Source of the DNA: Mycobacterium florentinum
Lineage (GTDB): Bacteria > Actinomycetota > Actinomycetes > Mycobacteriales > Mycobacteriaceae
Assembly: GCF_010730355.1 (NCBI RefSeq)
Contig: NZ_AP022576.1
Span: 4,340,001-4,404,000 of the forward strand
Direction: 5' to 3'
Length of the DNA stretch: 64,000 nucleotides
This document shows, one piece after another, positions 36,478-46,202 of the stretch; positions within the stretch are counted from its first letter, which is position 1, and each line of letters starts with the position of its first letter. The translations under genes were made by a program, and so were the position numbers. The notes under the pieces were generated by a model. It searched no databases, was not told the origin of the DNA, and saw nothing but the letters and a program-made list of their open reading frames with translations.

Positions 36478-37718
36478 CCCTCGCCGGCGCCCTCTCGGGG
36501 ATCGACTTCACCGATCTGGACAACTTCGCCAACGGTTTTCCGCACGAGTTGTTCGCCGTGCATCGCCGCGAGGCGCCGGTCTACTGGCACGAGCCGACCG
36601 ACAACACGCCGGACGGCGAGGGCTTCTGGTCCGTTGCAACCTACGCGGAAAGCCTTGCGGTGCTGAAGGACCCGGTGACATACTCGTCGGTGACCGGCGG
36701 TGCCCGGCCCTTCGGTGGGACCCTGTTGCAGGACCTGTCCATCGCGGGTCAGGTGCTCAACATGATGGACGACCCGCGGCACTCGCAGATTCGGCGGCTG
36801 GTCAGCTCCGGGTTGACGCCGCGGATGATCTCCTCCGTCGAAGACGATCTGCGGGACCGGGCCCGGCGGCTGCTGGATGACGTGGTGCCCGGCGAACCGT
36901 TCGACTTCCTCGTCGACATCGCCGCCGAACTGCCGATGCAGATGATCTGCATCCTGCTGGGAGTGCCTGAATCCGAACGGCATTGGCTATTCGAGGCCAT
37001 CGAGCCACAATTCGACTTTGGCGGCTCGCGCAAGGCCGCGCTATCGCAGCTGTCCGCCGAAGAGGCCGGGTCGCGGATGTACAACTACGGCCAGGAGCTG
37101 ATCGCGTCGAAACGCGCCAATCCGACCGACGACATGTTGTCGGTGGTGGCCAATGCGACGGTCGACGAGGTGGACGGACCGGTCCCGTCCGATCTCGAGG
37201 TGTATCTGTTCTTCAGCCTGCTGTTCAGCGCCGGCGCGGAGACGACTCGCAACGCGGTTGCGGGCGGGTTGCTGTCGCTGGCCGAGAATCCGGAGCAATT
37301 GCGCTCGCTGCGTGCTGATTTCGGCCTGCTGCCGACGGCGGTCGAGGAGATGGTGCGGTGGACGTCGCCGTCGCCGTCCAAGCGGCGCACCGCCACCCGC
37401 GACGTCGTCCTCGGCGGACGGTCGATCGAGGCCGGACAGAAGGTGCAGATCTGGGAGGGCTCGGCCAACCGCGATGCCGGCGTCTTCGACCGCGCGGACG
37501 AGTTCGACATCGGACGAAAGCCCAATCCGCACTTGGGCTTCGGCCAGGGTGTGCATTACTGCCTGGGTGCCAATCTGGCGCGCCTGGAGCTGCGCGTGCT
37601 GTACGAGGAGCTGCTGTCGCGCTTCGGCGCCGTGCGGGTGGTGCGGCCCGTCGAATGGACGCGAAGCAACCGCCACACCGGCATCCGGCATTTGGTCGTC
37701 GAACTCCACGACGCGTAG
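36474..37718 (+). CDS. cyp126: Cytochrome P450 CYP126
   Basis: This 414-residue P450 has [23 protein letters not shown]-helix [31 protein letters not shown], and haem loop [17 protein letters not shown]. It is the orthologue of Rv0778 (CYP126A1). The GTG start lies inside the end of purB, so its translation is tied to a purine gene. M. tuberculosis has the same arrangement. Its substrate is not established. Confidence 0.93.
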   Translation: MTLAGALSGIDFTDLDNFANGFPHELFAVHRREAPVYWHEPTDNTPDGEGFWSVATYAESLAVLKDPVTYSSVTGGARPFGGTLLQDLSIAGQVLNMMDDPRHSQIRRLVSSGLTPRMISSVEDDLRDRARRLLDDVVPGEPFDFLVDIAAELPMQMICILLGVPESERHWLFEAIEPQFDFGGSRKAALSQLSAEEAGSRMYNYGQELIASKRANPTDDMLSVVANATVDEVDGPVPSDLEVYLFFSLLFSAGAETTRNAVAGGLLSLAENPEQLRSLRADFGLLPTAVEEMVRWTSPSPSKRRTATRDVVLGGRSIEAGQKVQIWEGSANRDAGVFDRADEFDIGRKPNPHLGFGQGVHYCLGANLARLELRVLYEELLSRFGAVRVVRPVEWTRSNRHTGIRHLVVELHDA

Positions 37719-37726
37719 CGGGGGAG

Positions 37727-38347
37727 TCAGCGCGCGCGAAGCGTGATCCCCGCCGAGCGCAGTTCGAGGGCCGCCAGCGCGTGGATCGTGAAGGGATCCT
37801 CGCGTCGCCAGCCACCGACCGGATCGGCGCTGACGGCGGCCAGTTTTGCCGGCGAACGATTCGTCAGTGCCCGCAGCGCCAGCAGCTGTTCGCCGGCCGG
37901 AGTGGCGGCCAGGGCGGTCACGGTCAATTTGCGCCGGAAGAACCGCAGCCGCAGGTAAAGCCACGGTATGGTGGCGATCAGGATCGGGGGAGCGACGACT
38001 GCCAGTGCCAGCAGCACCGCGAGCCAGCCGGCCGTGGTGTCCAGCTCGTGCAGGGCGCCCGCGATCTCGACGGCGGCGTCGCCGGCCGAGGTGAGCGGCT
38101 TGCTGACCGTATCGCCGACGACCGGAATGTGTTGTGCGCCATGACCTGCCGAGGCCAAGCTCCCCGCGATGCTGTGGGTGCCGTTCTCGACCTGCCGGCC
38201 GGCGTCGGCGATTGTCACGATGGCGTCGTAGACGGCGGTGCCGACGAGCAACCAGATCGCCGTCCACACGACGATGACGGCGTCGCTGAACAGCTGGGCC
38301 AGCAATCGGCCGGGCGTGGTGGCGTAGGGCAAGAAGCGCGATCTCAT
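37727..38347 (-). CDS. Membrane protein (Rv0779c-like)
   Basis: This 206-residue protein has two transmembrane helices: residues about 18-42 (LFSDAVIVVWTAIWLLVGTAVYDAI) and 104-128 (GWLAVLLALAVVAPPILIATIPWLY). They flank a polar loop that may be extracytoplasmic; a basic cytoplasmic tail (RLRFFRRKL) follows. Function unknown. It is convergent with cyp126 and divergent from purC. Confidence 0.82.
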   Translation of the reverse strand: MRSRFLPYATTPGRLLAQLFSDAVIVVWTAIWLLVGTAVYDAIVTIADAGRQVENGTHSIAGSLASAGHGAQHIPVVGDTVSKPLTSAGDAAVEIAGALHELDTTAGWLAVLLALAVVAPPILIATIPWLYLRLRFFRRKLTVTALAATPAGEQLLALRALTNRSPAKLAAVSADPVGGWRREDPFTIHALAALELRSAGITLRAR

Positions 38348-38404
38348 AACCTCGATCCCAGCACAGCTACCGGCTCCGGGTGGGCTTCCCGATAGGCTGA
38401 CGCG

Positions 38405-39298
38405 ATGCGCCCCGCACTGTCGGACTACGAGCATCTGGCCAGCGGCAAGGTCCGCGAGCTGTACCGCGTCGACGAAGGCCACCTGTTGCTGGTCGCCAGC
38501 GACCGCATCTCGGCGTACGACTTCGTCCTGGACAGCACGATCCCGGACAAGGGCCGCATCCTCACCGCGATGAGCGTGTTCTTCTTCGGCCTGGTCGAGG
38601 CTCCCAATCACCTGGCCGGACCGCCGGACGACCCACGCATCCCCGACGAGGTGCTGGGCCGCGCGCTGGTCGTGCGTCAGCTGGAGATGATGCCGGTGGA
38701 GTGTGTGGCGCGCGGCTACCTGACCGGCTCGGGACTGCTGGACTATCAGGCGACCGGCCAGGTCTGCGGCATCACGCTGCCGCCCGGGCTGGTCGAGGCC
38801 AGCAAGTTCGCCCAGCCGCTGTTCACCCCGGCGACCAAGGCCGCGCTGGGCGATCACGACGAGAACATCGCCTTTAACCGGGTGATCGAGATGGTGGGTG
38901 CGGTACGCGCCAACCAGCTGCGCGACCGCACGTTGCAGATCTACGTGCAGGCCGCCGATCACGCCCTGACACGGGGAATCATCATTGCCGACACCAAGTT
39001 CGAATTCGGCACCGACCGCGACGGCAACCTGCTGCTGGCCGACGAGATCTTCACCCCGGACTCCTCGCGGTACTGGCCCGCCGAGGACTATCGCGTCGGG
39101 GTGGTCCAGACCAGTTTCGACAAGCAGTTCGTCCGCAACTGGCTCACCAGCCCCGAATCCGGCTGGGACCGCCACGGCACCCAACCCCCACCTCCGTTGC
39201 CGGCAGACATCATCGACGCTACCCGTGCCCGTTATATCAATGCCTACGAACGGATTTCCGGTTTGAGCTTCGGTGACTGGATCGGCCCCGCCGCATGA
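38405..39298 (+). CDS. purC: SAICAR synthetase PurC
   Basis: This 297-residue protein has the signatures [44 protein letters not shown] and [13 protein letters not shown]. It joins aspartate to CAIR using ATP. It overlaps ptrB by 4 bases (ATGA), coupling purine synthesis and a peptidase in one mRNA. Confidence 0.97.
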   Translation: MRPALSDYEHLASGKVRELYRVDEGHLLLVASDRISAYDFVLDSTIPDKGRILTAMSVFFFGLVEAPNHLAGPPDDPRIPDEVLGRALVVRQLEMMPVECVARGYLTGSGLLDYQATGQVCGITLPPGLVEASKFAQPLFTPATKAALGDHDENIAFNRVIEMVGAVRANQLRDRTLQIYVQAADHALTRGIIIADTKFEFGTDRDGNLLLADEIFTPDSSRYWPAEDYRVGVVQTSFDKQFVRNWLTSPESGWDRHGTQPPPPLPADIIDATRARYINAYERISGLSFGDWIGPAA

Positions 39299-41445
39299 CG
39301 GAGTCTGTCACCCCACCTGTCGCGAAGCGGGTGGAGACCACACGCGAGCACCACGGCGATGTGTTCGTCGATCCGTACGAGTGGCTGCGCGAAAAGTCGA
39401 ACCCCGAAGTCATCGACTACCTCGAGGCGGAGAACTCCTACGTCGACCAGGCTCTTGCCCACTTGGAACCGTTGCGGCAAAAGATCTTCGACGAGATCAA
39501 GGCGCGTACCAAGGAAACAGACTTGTCGGTGCCGACCAGGCAAGGCGACTGGTGGTATTACTCACGCACCTTCGAGGGCAAGCAGTATCGCGTCCAGTGT
39601 CGTTGTCCGGTCCCAGATCCCGATGACTGGGCTCCGCCTGTTCTGGACGAGAACACCGAGATACCGGGCGAGCAGGTGCTGCTCGATTCGAACGAAGAAG
39701 CCGAGGGGCACGACTTCTTTTCCCTCGGCGCCGCCCTGGTCAGCCTGGATGCGAATCTGCTCGCGTACTCCGTCGATATCATCGGCGACGAACGGTATAC
39801 GCTGCGGTTCAAGGACTTACGCACCGGCGAAAAGTACCCCGACGAAATAGCCGATATCGCAGGCGGGGTGACGTGGGCGGCCGACAACCGGACCGTGTAC
39901 TACCTGACCCTGGACGACGCTCACCGCCCGGACAAGGTATGGCGGTATCGACTGGGCTCGTCAGAGCCGTCGGAATTGGTGTATCACGAAGCCGACGAAC
40001 GGTTTTGGGTTGGTGCGGGCCTGAGCCGAAGCGAGGCCTACGTCTTCATCGCCTCGGGATCGTCGATCACCTCCGAGATCCGCTACGCCGACGCCGCCGA
40101 CCCGCAGGCCGAGTTCACCGTCGTGCTGCCACGCCGCGAGGGTGTCGAGTACTCGGTGGAGCACGCGGTGGTCGGCGGACAGGATCGCTTTCTGATCCTG
40201 CACAACGACCAAGCGGTGAACTTCATGCTCGCCGAGGCCCCGGTCAGCGATCCCACCCAGCAACGCACCCTGATCGAGCATCGCGACGATGTTCGCCTGG
40301 AAGCCGCGGACGCCTTTGCCGGTCACCTGGTGATCAGTTACCGGCGCGCGGCGTTGCCACGAATCCAGTTGTGGCCCATCGGTTCCGACGGTGAGTACGG
40401 TGATCCCGAGGAGATCGCGTTCGATTCGGAGCTGATGTCGTCGGGCCTGGGCGCCAATCCGAACTGGGTTTCGCCCAAGCTGCGGATCAGGGCGGGATCG
40501 TTCGTGACGCCGTTGCGGGTCTACGACGTCGACCTGGGCACCGGCGAGCGCACCCTGTTGCGTGAGCAGCCCGTGCTCGGCGACTACCGCCCCAGCGACT
40601 ACGTCGAGCGACGCGACTGGGCGCTCGCGGCCGACGGCACCCGTATCCCGGTGTCGATCGTGCATCGTGCCGGCCTCGAATTCCCGGCACCCACGCTCAT
40701 CTACGGCTACGGCGCCTACGAAATATGCACGGATCCAACCTTTTCCATCGCGCGGTTGTCGCTGCTGGACCGCGGCATGGTGTTCGTCATCGCTCACGTG
40801 CGCGGCGGGGGAGAGATGGGCCGGCTGTGGTACGAGCACGGAAAGCTGCTGGAGAAGAAGAACACCTTTACCGACTTCATTGCGGCGGCACAGCATTTGG
40901 TGGACGCGGGAGTGACGCGTCCGCACGAGCTGGTGGCGTTGGGTGGCAGTGCGGGCGGGCTGCTGATGGGTGCGGTGGCCAACCTGGCGCCCGAGCTGTT
41001 CGCCGGGATCCTGGCTCAGGTCCCGTTCGTCGACCCGCTGACCACGATCCTCGATCCCTCGCTCCCGCTGACCGTCACCGAATGGGACGAGTGGGGAAAT
41101 CCCTTGAACGACAGTGAAGTCTACGCGTACATGAAGTCGTATTCGCCCTATGAGAACGTCGAGACCAAGAAGTATCCAGCGATCCTGGCGATGACGTCGC
41201 TGAACGACACCCGGGTGTACTACGTGGAGCCGGCCAAGTGGGTAGCCGCGTTGCGGCATGCCAACACCGACGGAAGCCCGGTGCTGCTCAAGACGCAGAT
41301 GGCCGCGGGCCATGGTGGCGTCAGTGGTCGCTACCGGGGCTGGCGGGAAACCGCGTTCCAGTACGCGTGGCTGCTAGCCGCTGCCGACGGCGACCGCTAC
41401 GGCAGCGGCGAGGAAAACGATCTCGGTGGCGGTGCGCAGGGGTAG
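39295..41445 (+). CDS. ptrB: Oligopeptidase B (prolyl oligopeptidase family), intact
   Basis: This 716-residue S9A peptidase has an N-terminal beta-propeller (residues about 70-420) and a C-terminal hydrolase domain. The nucleophile Ser is in [14 protein letters not shown], the Asp in [10 protein letters not shown] and the His in [12 protein letters not shown]. Acidic residues near the active site would favour cleavage after Arg and Lys in short peptides. In M. tuberculosis the gene is split into ptrBa and ptrBb (Rv0781/Rv0782); here it is one frame. Its last 72 bases are overlapped by the antisense DoxX gene. Confidence 0.95.
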   Translation: MTESVTPPVAKRVETTREHHGDVFVDPYEWLREKSNPEVIDYLEAENSYVDQALAHLEPLRQKIFDEIKARTKETDLSVPTRQGDWWYYSRTFEGKQYRVQCRCPVPDPDDWAPPVLDENTEIPGEQVLLDSNEEAEGHDFFSLGAALVSLDANLLAYSVDIIGDERYTLRFKDLRTGEKYPDEIADIAGGVTWAADNRTVYYLTLDDAHRPDKVWRYRLGSSEPSELVYHEADERFWVGAGLSRSEAYVFIASGSSITSEIRYADAADPQAEFTVVLPRREGVEYSVEHAVVGGQDRFLILHNDQAVNFMLAEAPVSDPTQQRTLIEHRDDVRLEAADAFAGHLVISYRRAALPRIQLWPIGSDGEYGDPEEIAFDSELMSSGLGANPNWVSPKLRIRAGSFVTPLRVYDVDLGTGERTLLREQPVLGDYRPSDYVERRDWALAADGTRIPVSIVHRAGLEFPAPTLIYGYGAYEICTDPTFSIARLSLLDRGMVFVIAHVRGGGEMGRLWYEHGKLLEKKNTFTDFIAAAQHLVDAGVTRPHELVALGGSAGGLLMGAVANLAPELFAGILAQVPFVDPLTTILDPSLPLTVTEWDEWGNPLNDSEVYAYMKSYSPYENVETKKYPAILAMTSLNDTRVYYVEPAKWVAALRHANTDGSPVLLKTQMAAGHGGVSGRYRGWRETAFQYAWLLAAADGDRYGSGEENDLGGGAQG

Positions 41446-41820
41446 CCGGGTCGTCATCGACGTGGGCGGATTGGGCATCCGGGACGCGTAGACGTTGGCC
41501 GGGAACATGGCCAGCAGCAACAGCAACAGGCACCCGGCCGCCGCCATCCGGGTGGCGGGAAGCAGCAGCCCCGCCGCGCCCACGAGTTCCAGCACGCCGG
41601 TGACGGTGACCAGCAATCCGGGTGCGGGCAGCCGCGGCGGCACGATCGCGATCAGGTCGCGACGCATCGGCGGCGCGAAGTGTGCGATTCCGGTCAGGAC
41701 GAACATGGCGGCCAGGCCGACCGCGATCGCCGCGGTCCAGCCGGCGACATAACCAACGCCGAGCAAGCCGGCGACTCGGGCGACGATGCTGCCCAACAGC
41801 AGTGCGATCAGCGGAGCCAT
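41374..41820 (-). CDS. DoxX-family membrane protein
   Basis: This 148-residue protein has four hydrophobic helices (about residues 3-24, 27-48, 68-90 and 90-108, plus the C-terminal [11 protein letters not shown]) and the DoxX-like VTGVLELVGAAGLLLPATR segment. In M. tuberculosis a DoxX protein works with superoxide dismutase and a thiosulfate transferase at the membrane. Here a divergent TetR gene and two operator-like repeats suggest repressor control. Its 3' end runs 72 bases into ptrB on the opposite strand. Confidence 0.8.
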   Translation of the reverse strand: MAPLIALLLGSIVARVAGLLGVGYVAGWTAAIAVGLAAMFVLTGIAHFAPPMRRDLIAIVPPRLPAPGLLVTVTGVLELVGAAGLLLPATRMAAAGCLLLLLLAMFPANVYASRMPNPPTSMTTRLPLRTATEIVFLAAAVAVAVGSG

Positions 41821-41830
41821 CTCAGTTCCA

Positions 41831-41849
41831 ATCTAGACAATGACAAGAT
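41831..41849. promoter_or_regulatory. TetR operator copy 1 (near-palindromic 19-mer)
   Basis: ATCTAGACAATGACAAGAT matches its own reverse complement at 14 of 19 positions. It is repeated as ATCTAGTCAGTGTCAAGAT at 41874-41892. It lies 11 bases upstream of the doxX start. Confidence 0.65.
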
Positions 41850-41873
41850 CCGTTTTGGCTAAGGTAGGTCCAT

Positions 41874-41892
41874 ATCTAGTCAGTGTCAAGAT
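41874..41892. promoter_or_regulatory. TetR operator copy 2 (near-palindromic 19-mer)
   Basis: ATCTAGTCAGTGTCAAGAT is identical to copy 1 at 16 of 19 bases and symmetric at the same positions. Start-to-start spacing is 43 bp, close to four helical turns, placing both sites on one face of the DNA. It lies 21 bases before the TetR ATG. Confidence 0.65.
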
Positions 41893-41913
41893 GTCGCCGG
41901 TATGCTGGCCGCC

Positions 41914-42477
41914 ATGGACCGTCCGAATTACCACCATGGTGACCTGCGCGCGGCGATCCTGAGCGAGGCCGCGCTTCTGGTGGCCGAACGCGGCGCGGAC
42001 GGGCTGTCGTTGCGCGAGCTGGCCCGCAGCGCGGGCGTCTCACATGCCGCGCCGGCCCACCACTTTGTTGATCGCCGCGGATTGTTCACCGCACTGGCCG
42101 CGCAGGGGTTTCGGCTGCTGGCCGAGGCGCTCACCAACGCGCGGGGACACTTCGCCGATGCCGCCCTGGCCTACGTGCGGTTTGCCATCGAACATCCCGG
42201 CCACTATCAGGTGATGTTCAACAAGTCACTGCTGGACGTCGCGGACGCCGAACTGGCCGCCGCGGAGGCCGCCGCCGGTGCCGAGCTCTCGCGTGGCGTG
42301 GCGACGTTGCGTGATGCCCATGCGCAGTCCGACCCCGCGGGCGCGCAGTTGGCGGCATGGTCACTGGTGCACGGGTTTTCGACGCTGTGGCTCAATGACG
42401 CGGTCAATGCCCAGGTCAAGGAGACCGATCCAATGCAGACCGTGCTGCGGATCGCGACGATGCTGTTCGAGGGATAA
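41914..42477 (+). CDS. TetR-family regulator divergent from doxX
   Basis: This 187-residue protein starts MDRPNYHHGDLRAAILSEAA. It has helix-turn-helix LSLRELARSAGVSHAAPAHHFVDRRGLF and a WHG-type C-terminal domain (AAWSLVHGFSTLWL). The promoter gap to doxX contains two copies of a 19-bp operator-like sequence. ATG 41914 is preferred over ATG 41902 because the family N-terminus begins there. It meets the exporter gene tail to tail with a 6-bp gap. Confidence 0.88.
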   Translation: MDRPNYHHGDLRAAILSEAALLVAERGADGLSLRELARSAGVSHAAPAHHFVDRRGLFTALAAQGFRLLAEALTNARGHFADAALAYVRFAIEHPGHYQVMFNKSLLDVADAELAAAEAAAGAELSRGVATLRDAHAQSDPAGAQLAAWSLVHGFSTLWLNDAVNAQVKETDPMQTVLRIATMLFEG

Positions 42478-42483
42478 GCCGGA

Positions 42484-44136
42484 TCAGTTGGCCGGCGCTT
42501 CGGCGGGCTCGGGCTCTTCCTCTGGTTCCGGCCGTCTCGTCGGCAGGAATGCCGCCGGGACGATCGTTACTACCAGCATGGCGATGGCCACCACAAACAC
42601 CGCCGTGTACGCGTGCGAGAGGGCGATCGACACGTTGTTCGCGAACTCGGGGCCCAGGGTGTCCCACGCGGAAGCCGAGGCCTCGACCGGCGTGTTCTGC
42701 CCGCTGGCTTGCTGCTGCGTTGAGACCATCTTGTTCGCGGTGATCAGGGCGTCGCTGTGGTTGAACAGCTGAGTCAGCATCACGCCCAGGATCGCGGCCC
42801 CAATCGAGCCACTCATCTGCTGGTTGACGGTCACCAGCGTGGTCCCGCGCGCGACCTGGTGCGGGGCCAGCGACTGCAGCACCGCCGCCGACAGCGGCGT
42901 CGTGGTGCAGCCGATACCCAGGCCCATGACCGCAAGCCCGATCAGCAGTGTCGGGGTATACGGGGTCTGCGTGGCGACGCCAAAGGTGAAGATGCCCAGG
43001 CCGATCGCCATCACCGGGAGGCCGATCAACACGATCTTGCCCGGTCCGTGTTTGTCCATGAATACCCCGGCGAGCGGCATCGTCAACAGGGCGCCGAGGC
43101 CGACCGGCACCAAATGCATTCCGGATTGCATCGGGGTTTGGTGCATCGCCAACTGGAAGTAACTCGGGACCAGCAGCCCGATCCCGATGAACGGAGCCCC
43201 GAAGACCAGTAGGGCGAGATTCGCGTGTGTGACCACCCGGTTCTGGAAAAGCCTCAGGTCAATGAGCGGGTGGTCGGTGCGAAAGGAGTGGAAGACGAAT
43301 GCTGCGATCAACACCAGACCGGTGATCGTCGGTGCCCAGACGCGGTAGTCGGTTACCGTGTCGGCCGCCGGGATGAACGACACCCCGGAGAGGAAAAGCG
43401 TGACGCCGGGCGGTAGCAGCAGCACGCTGACGACGTCGAGTGCTTCCGACGGGGCCGGGCGATCTTTGGGAAACGTGATCGCCGCCAGGACGATTGCGAC
43501 CAGCCCGATCGGCAGGTTGATCAGGAAGATCCACTGCCAGCCGTAGGAGCCGACCAGCCAGCCGCCCAGGATCGGCCCGCCGATCGGGCCGAGCAGGATC
43601 GGAATCCCGCCGATCGCCATCAGGCGACCCACCCGATGCGGGCCTGCCTCGTGCGTCAGGATCACGAAGCTCAGCGGCATCAGCATGCCGCCTCCGATAC
43701 CTTGAATTACTCGAAATATAATGAGCGCCAATATATTTGGCGATATCGCGCACAGCAGCGAGCCCAGCATGAACACCAAGACCGAACCCATGAAGAGCCG
43801 TTTGGTGCCGAACCTGTCGGCGGCCCACCCGGTCACCGGGATCACGGTGGCAAAGGCCAGCATGTAAGCGGCCACCGTCCAGGAGACGACCGCCTGGCTG
43901 GTGTTGAACTCTTTGACGAAGGTGCCTTGTGCGACCGCGACGACGGTGGTGTCCAGAATCGCCATCACGGCGGCCAGCCCGCACACGAAGACGACGCGGA
44001 ACAGTTTGGCATCGAGTTTGTCGGGATAGTCACGTGCGCCCGCAGCTGCGTGCCCGCTCGAAGCCATGGGCACCGCGAGGTTGGGAGCTGCAGAGCGCGC
44101 TCGTTCCACGGCGTCGCTGAGCATGCGACCGAGCAT
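42484..44136 (-). CDS. DHA2-type MFS multidrug exporter (EmrB/QacA family), copy 1
   Basis: This is a protein of up to 550 residues with 14 predicted transmembrane helices. Motif A-like GWAADRFGTKRLF, motif C-like GPIGGPILGGWLVGSYGWQWIFLINLPIG and LDTTVVAVAQ in helix 1 mark the 14-helix drug:H+ antiporter family. It corresponds to Rv0783c. The C-terminal tail is Glu/Pro rich. ATG 44136 or the ATG four codons later may be used. A second, similar exporter gene lies just upstream in the same direction. Confidence 0.93.
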   Translation of the reverse strand: MLGRMLSDAVERARSAAPNLAVPMASSGHAAAGARDYPDKLDAKLFRVVFVCGLAAVMAILDTTVVAVAQGTFVKEFNTSQAVVSWTVAAYMLAFATVIPVTGWAADRFGTKRLFMGSVLVFMLGSLLCAISPNILALIIFRVIQGIGGGMLMPLSFVILTHEAGPHRVGRLMAIGGIPILLGPIGGPILGGWLVGSYGWQWIFLINLPIGLVAIVLAAITFPKDRPAPSEALDVVSVLLLPPGVTLFLSGVSFIPAADTVTDYRVWAPTITGLVLIAAFVFHSFRTDHPLIDLRLFQNRVVTHANLALLVFGAPFIGIGLLVPSYFQLAMHQTPMQSGMHLVPVGLGALLTMPLAGVFMDKHGPGKIVLIGLPVMAIGLGIFTFGVATQTPYTPTLLIGLAVMGLGIGCTTTPLSAAVLQSLAPHQVARGTTLVTVNQQMSGSIGAAILGVMLTQLFNHSDALITANKMVSTQQQASGQNTPVEASASAWDTLGPEFANNVSIALSHAYTAVFVVAIAMLVVTIVPAAFLPTRRPEPEEEPEPAEAPAN

Positions 44137-44348
44137 ATCGAGACGGTTGCGTGATTTTGTCGCTTTGGCCGTATTCGGGTTCAGTAAGCGGAGGCAAACG
44201 GACTGCTATGAGCGCGCCGTCTGTATAGCCGTCATCTTCTAGACGCCTGCGGCCGTGAATTCAATGCGCGGGCAAATCAATGCTCAAGATCATTTCCGCG
44301 CCACCGCGCCGCAGATGATAACGGTGCAGTTCAGAGTGGTAATCGAGA

Positions 44349-45968
44349 TTATTCGATTGCTGTTTGGACGGCCGGCTTTTTCGGCAGAAATGACGCCGGG
44401 ATGATGGTAAATGCCACCAATACCAACGCGACTACGAATACAGATGTATAGGCGTGCGAAAGATCGTGCAGCAGATTTGCAGAAAAGTTCGGGGCAAGTG
44501 ACTGGTGTGGTATTTGGGACGGATCCACCGGAACGCCGCTGATTGCGGCCTGCTGCTGTAGCGCAGCAAGTTTGTTCGCGGCGGTGATGTCGTCGCTGCG
44601 GTTGAACTGGTTGGTCAGGATCATCGCCATCAGCGCGGTTCCCATCGAGCCGCCCACCTGATGGCTGACGCTCATCAGCGTGGTGCCGCGGGCGATCTGA
44701 TGCGGCGCCAACGCCTGTACCGATGCCACCGAGAGCGGCATCATCGTGCACCCCATTCCCAGGCCCATGATCGTCAGCGCGATCAACAGCGTGGGCGCAT
44801 ACCCGGCGTGCCTGGCCACACCGTAAGCGAACGTGCCCAAGCCGGCGATGATCATCGCGATACCGACCAGCACGTATTTGCCGGGTCCATGTCGATCCAC
44901 GAGGGGACCGGCTAATCGCATGGTGAGCATGGCACCGAGTCCCTGCGGGATCAGGTGCACTCCCGCTTGCATCGGCGTCTGGTGCAGCACCTGCTGGAAA
45001 TAACTCGGGAGCAGCAGGCCGGCGCCGAAGAACGCGCCGGCGAACAGCAGCATCGTCACATTGGCCCGGGTGAGAACCGGGTTCTGGAACAGATGCAGAT
45101 CGATGAGTGGGTGATCCGCGCGGCGCAACGCGTGCACGACGAACGCGGCGATCAAGGCCAGGCCGATGGCCGCGGGTATCAGGACGCGACGATCGGCAAC
45201 CGTCCCGCAGCGCGGGATCGACGACACCGAGAACAAAAACGTCGCCAGTCCGGGTGAAAGCAGCAGTCCGCCAATGACGTCGAACGTTTCCGACCGAGCG
45301 GGGTGATCTCGCGGGAACACGATCCACGCCAGGACGAACGTGGCCAGACCGATCGGCAGGTTGATCAGGAAGATCCACTTCCAACTGGAGGTGTCGATCA
45401 GCCAGCCGCCCAGGATCGGGCCGGCGATCGGGGCGAGCAACATGGGAATGCTCAGGATCGACATCAACCGGCCGAGGCGCCCGGGGCCCGCCTCGCGCGT
45501 CATGATCATGAATCCCAACGGCATCAGCATGCCGCCGCTGACGCCCTGCACTATCCGAAATATGATGAGCTGCAATATCGTTGACGCCACCGCGCACAGC
45601 AGTGAGCCCAGCACGAACGCCACCACCGAGCCCATGAAGAGCCGTTTGGTGCCGAACCGGTCGGCCGCCCAGCCGGTCAGTGGGATGACGGTCGCCAATC
45701 CGAGCGTGTAGCCGGTCATCGTCCACGCGACGACGGCCTGGCTCGATTCGAATTCAGCGATGAAGGTGCGTTGCGCGACGGTGACGACGGTGACGTCGAG
45801 GATCGCCATGATGGTGGCCAACAGACAAACGCCGGAAATCCGCAGCAGCGGGGGGTCCAGTTTGTCCGGATAAACGCGTTCCTCGGCGCCCTGCAGCCCG
45901 GCGGGGGCAAGGGGCAGCGCGGCGTCGCCCGCTGCGGAACGGGCCTTTTCCATGGCGTTGCTTAGCAT
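44349..45968 (-). CDS. DHA2-type MFS multidrug exporter, copy 2
   Basis: This 539-residue paralogue of the preceding gene shares its N-terminal cytoplasmic MLSNAMEKARSA and YPDKLD segments, GWAADRFGTKRLFMGS, APIAGPILGGWLIDTSSWKWIFLINLPIG, and the C-terminal LSHAYTSVFVVA. ATG 45968 aligns with the start of copy 1. The upstream DNA also resembles that of copy 1 (GCGCGCCG...GTAT-GCCGTC), pointing to tandem duplication of gene plus promoter region. It is divergent from the Rv0784-like gene across 234 bp. Confidence 0.9.
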   Translation of the reverse strand: MLSNAMEKARSAAGDAALPLAPAGLQGAEERVYPDKLDPPLLRISGVCLLATIMAILDVTVVTVAQRTFIAEFESSQAVVAWTMTGYTLGLATVIPLTGWAADRFGTKRLFMGSVVAFVLGSLLCAVASTILQLIIFRIVQGVSGGMLMPLGFMIMTREAGPGRLGRLMSILSIPMLLAPIAGPILGGWLIDTSSWKWIFLINLPIGLATFVLAWIVFPRDHPARSETFDVIGGLLLSPGLATFLFSVSSIPRCGTVADRRVLIPAAIGLALIAAFVVHALRRADHPLIDLHLFQNPVLTRANVTMLLFAGAFFGAGLLLPSYFQQVLHQTPMQAGVHLIPQGLGAMLTMRLAGPLVDRHGPGKYVLVGIAMIIAGLGTFAYGVARHAGYAPTLLIALTIMGLGMGCTMMPLSVASVQALAPHQIARGTTLMSVSHQVGGSMGTALMAMILTNQFNRSDDITAANKLAALQQQAAISGVPVDPSQIPHQSLAPNFSANLLHDLSHAYTSVFVVALVLVAFTIIPASFLPKKPAVQTAIE

Positions 45969-46202
45969 ATCGAACCGTTTTCCGATCCCGCCGCTGGTTC
46001 GCGTTTGCTCAATGGCGCGCCGGTATGGCCGTCGCCCCGCAGCGGGCCGGATGCGCGTGAAGGCGATCGGACGAAAAGGCCCAACTCTGTTGCGCGAAAG
46101 CCGTATCGGAGCAGAAAGTGACATCTGGCATACGCGTCGATATACGCCTGCAGTCTGCGTGTCCTTCACCATCCCGAAACCTGCGCTCGTCAAACTGCGG
46201 TT

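Noticed and set aside
41860..41878. CTAAGGTAGG as a second IdeR box
   Set aside because: Only the left half matches; the right half fails most consensus positions.
46130..46147. ATACGC direct repeat between the second exporter and the DUF2334 gene
   Set aside because: Short, unspectacular, and no regulator gene nearby; expected by chance in this base composition.
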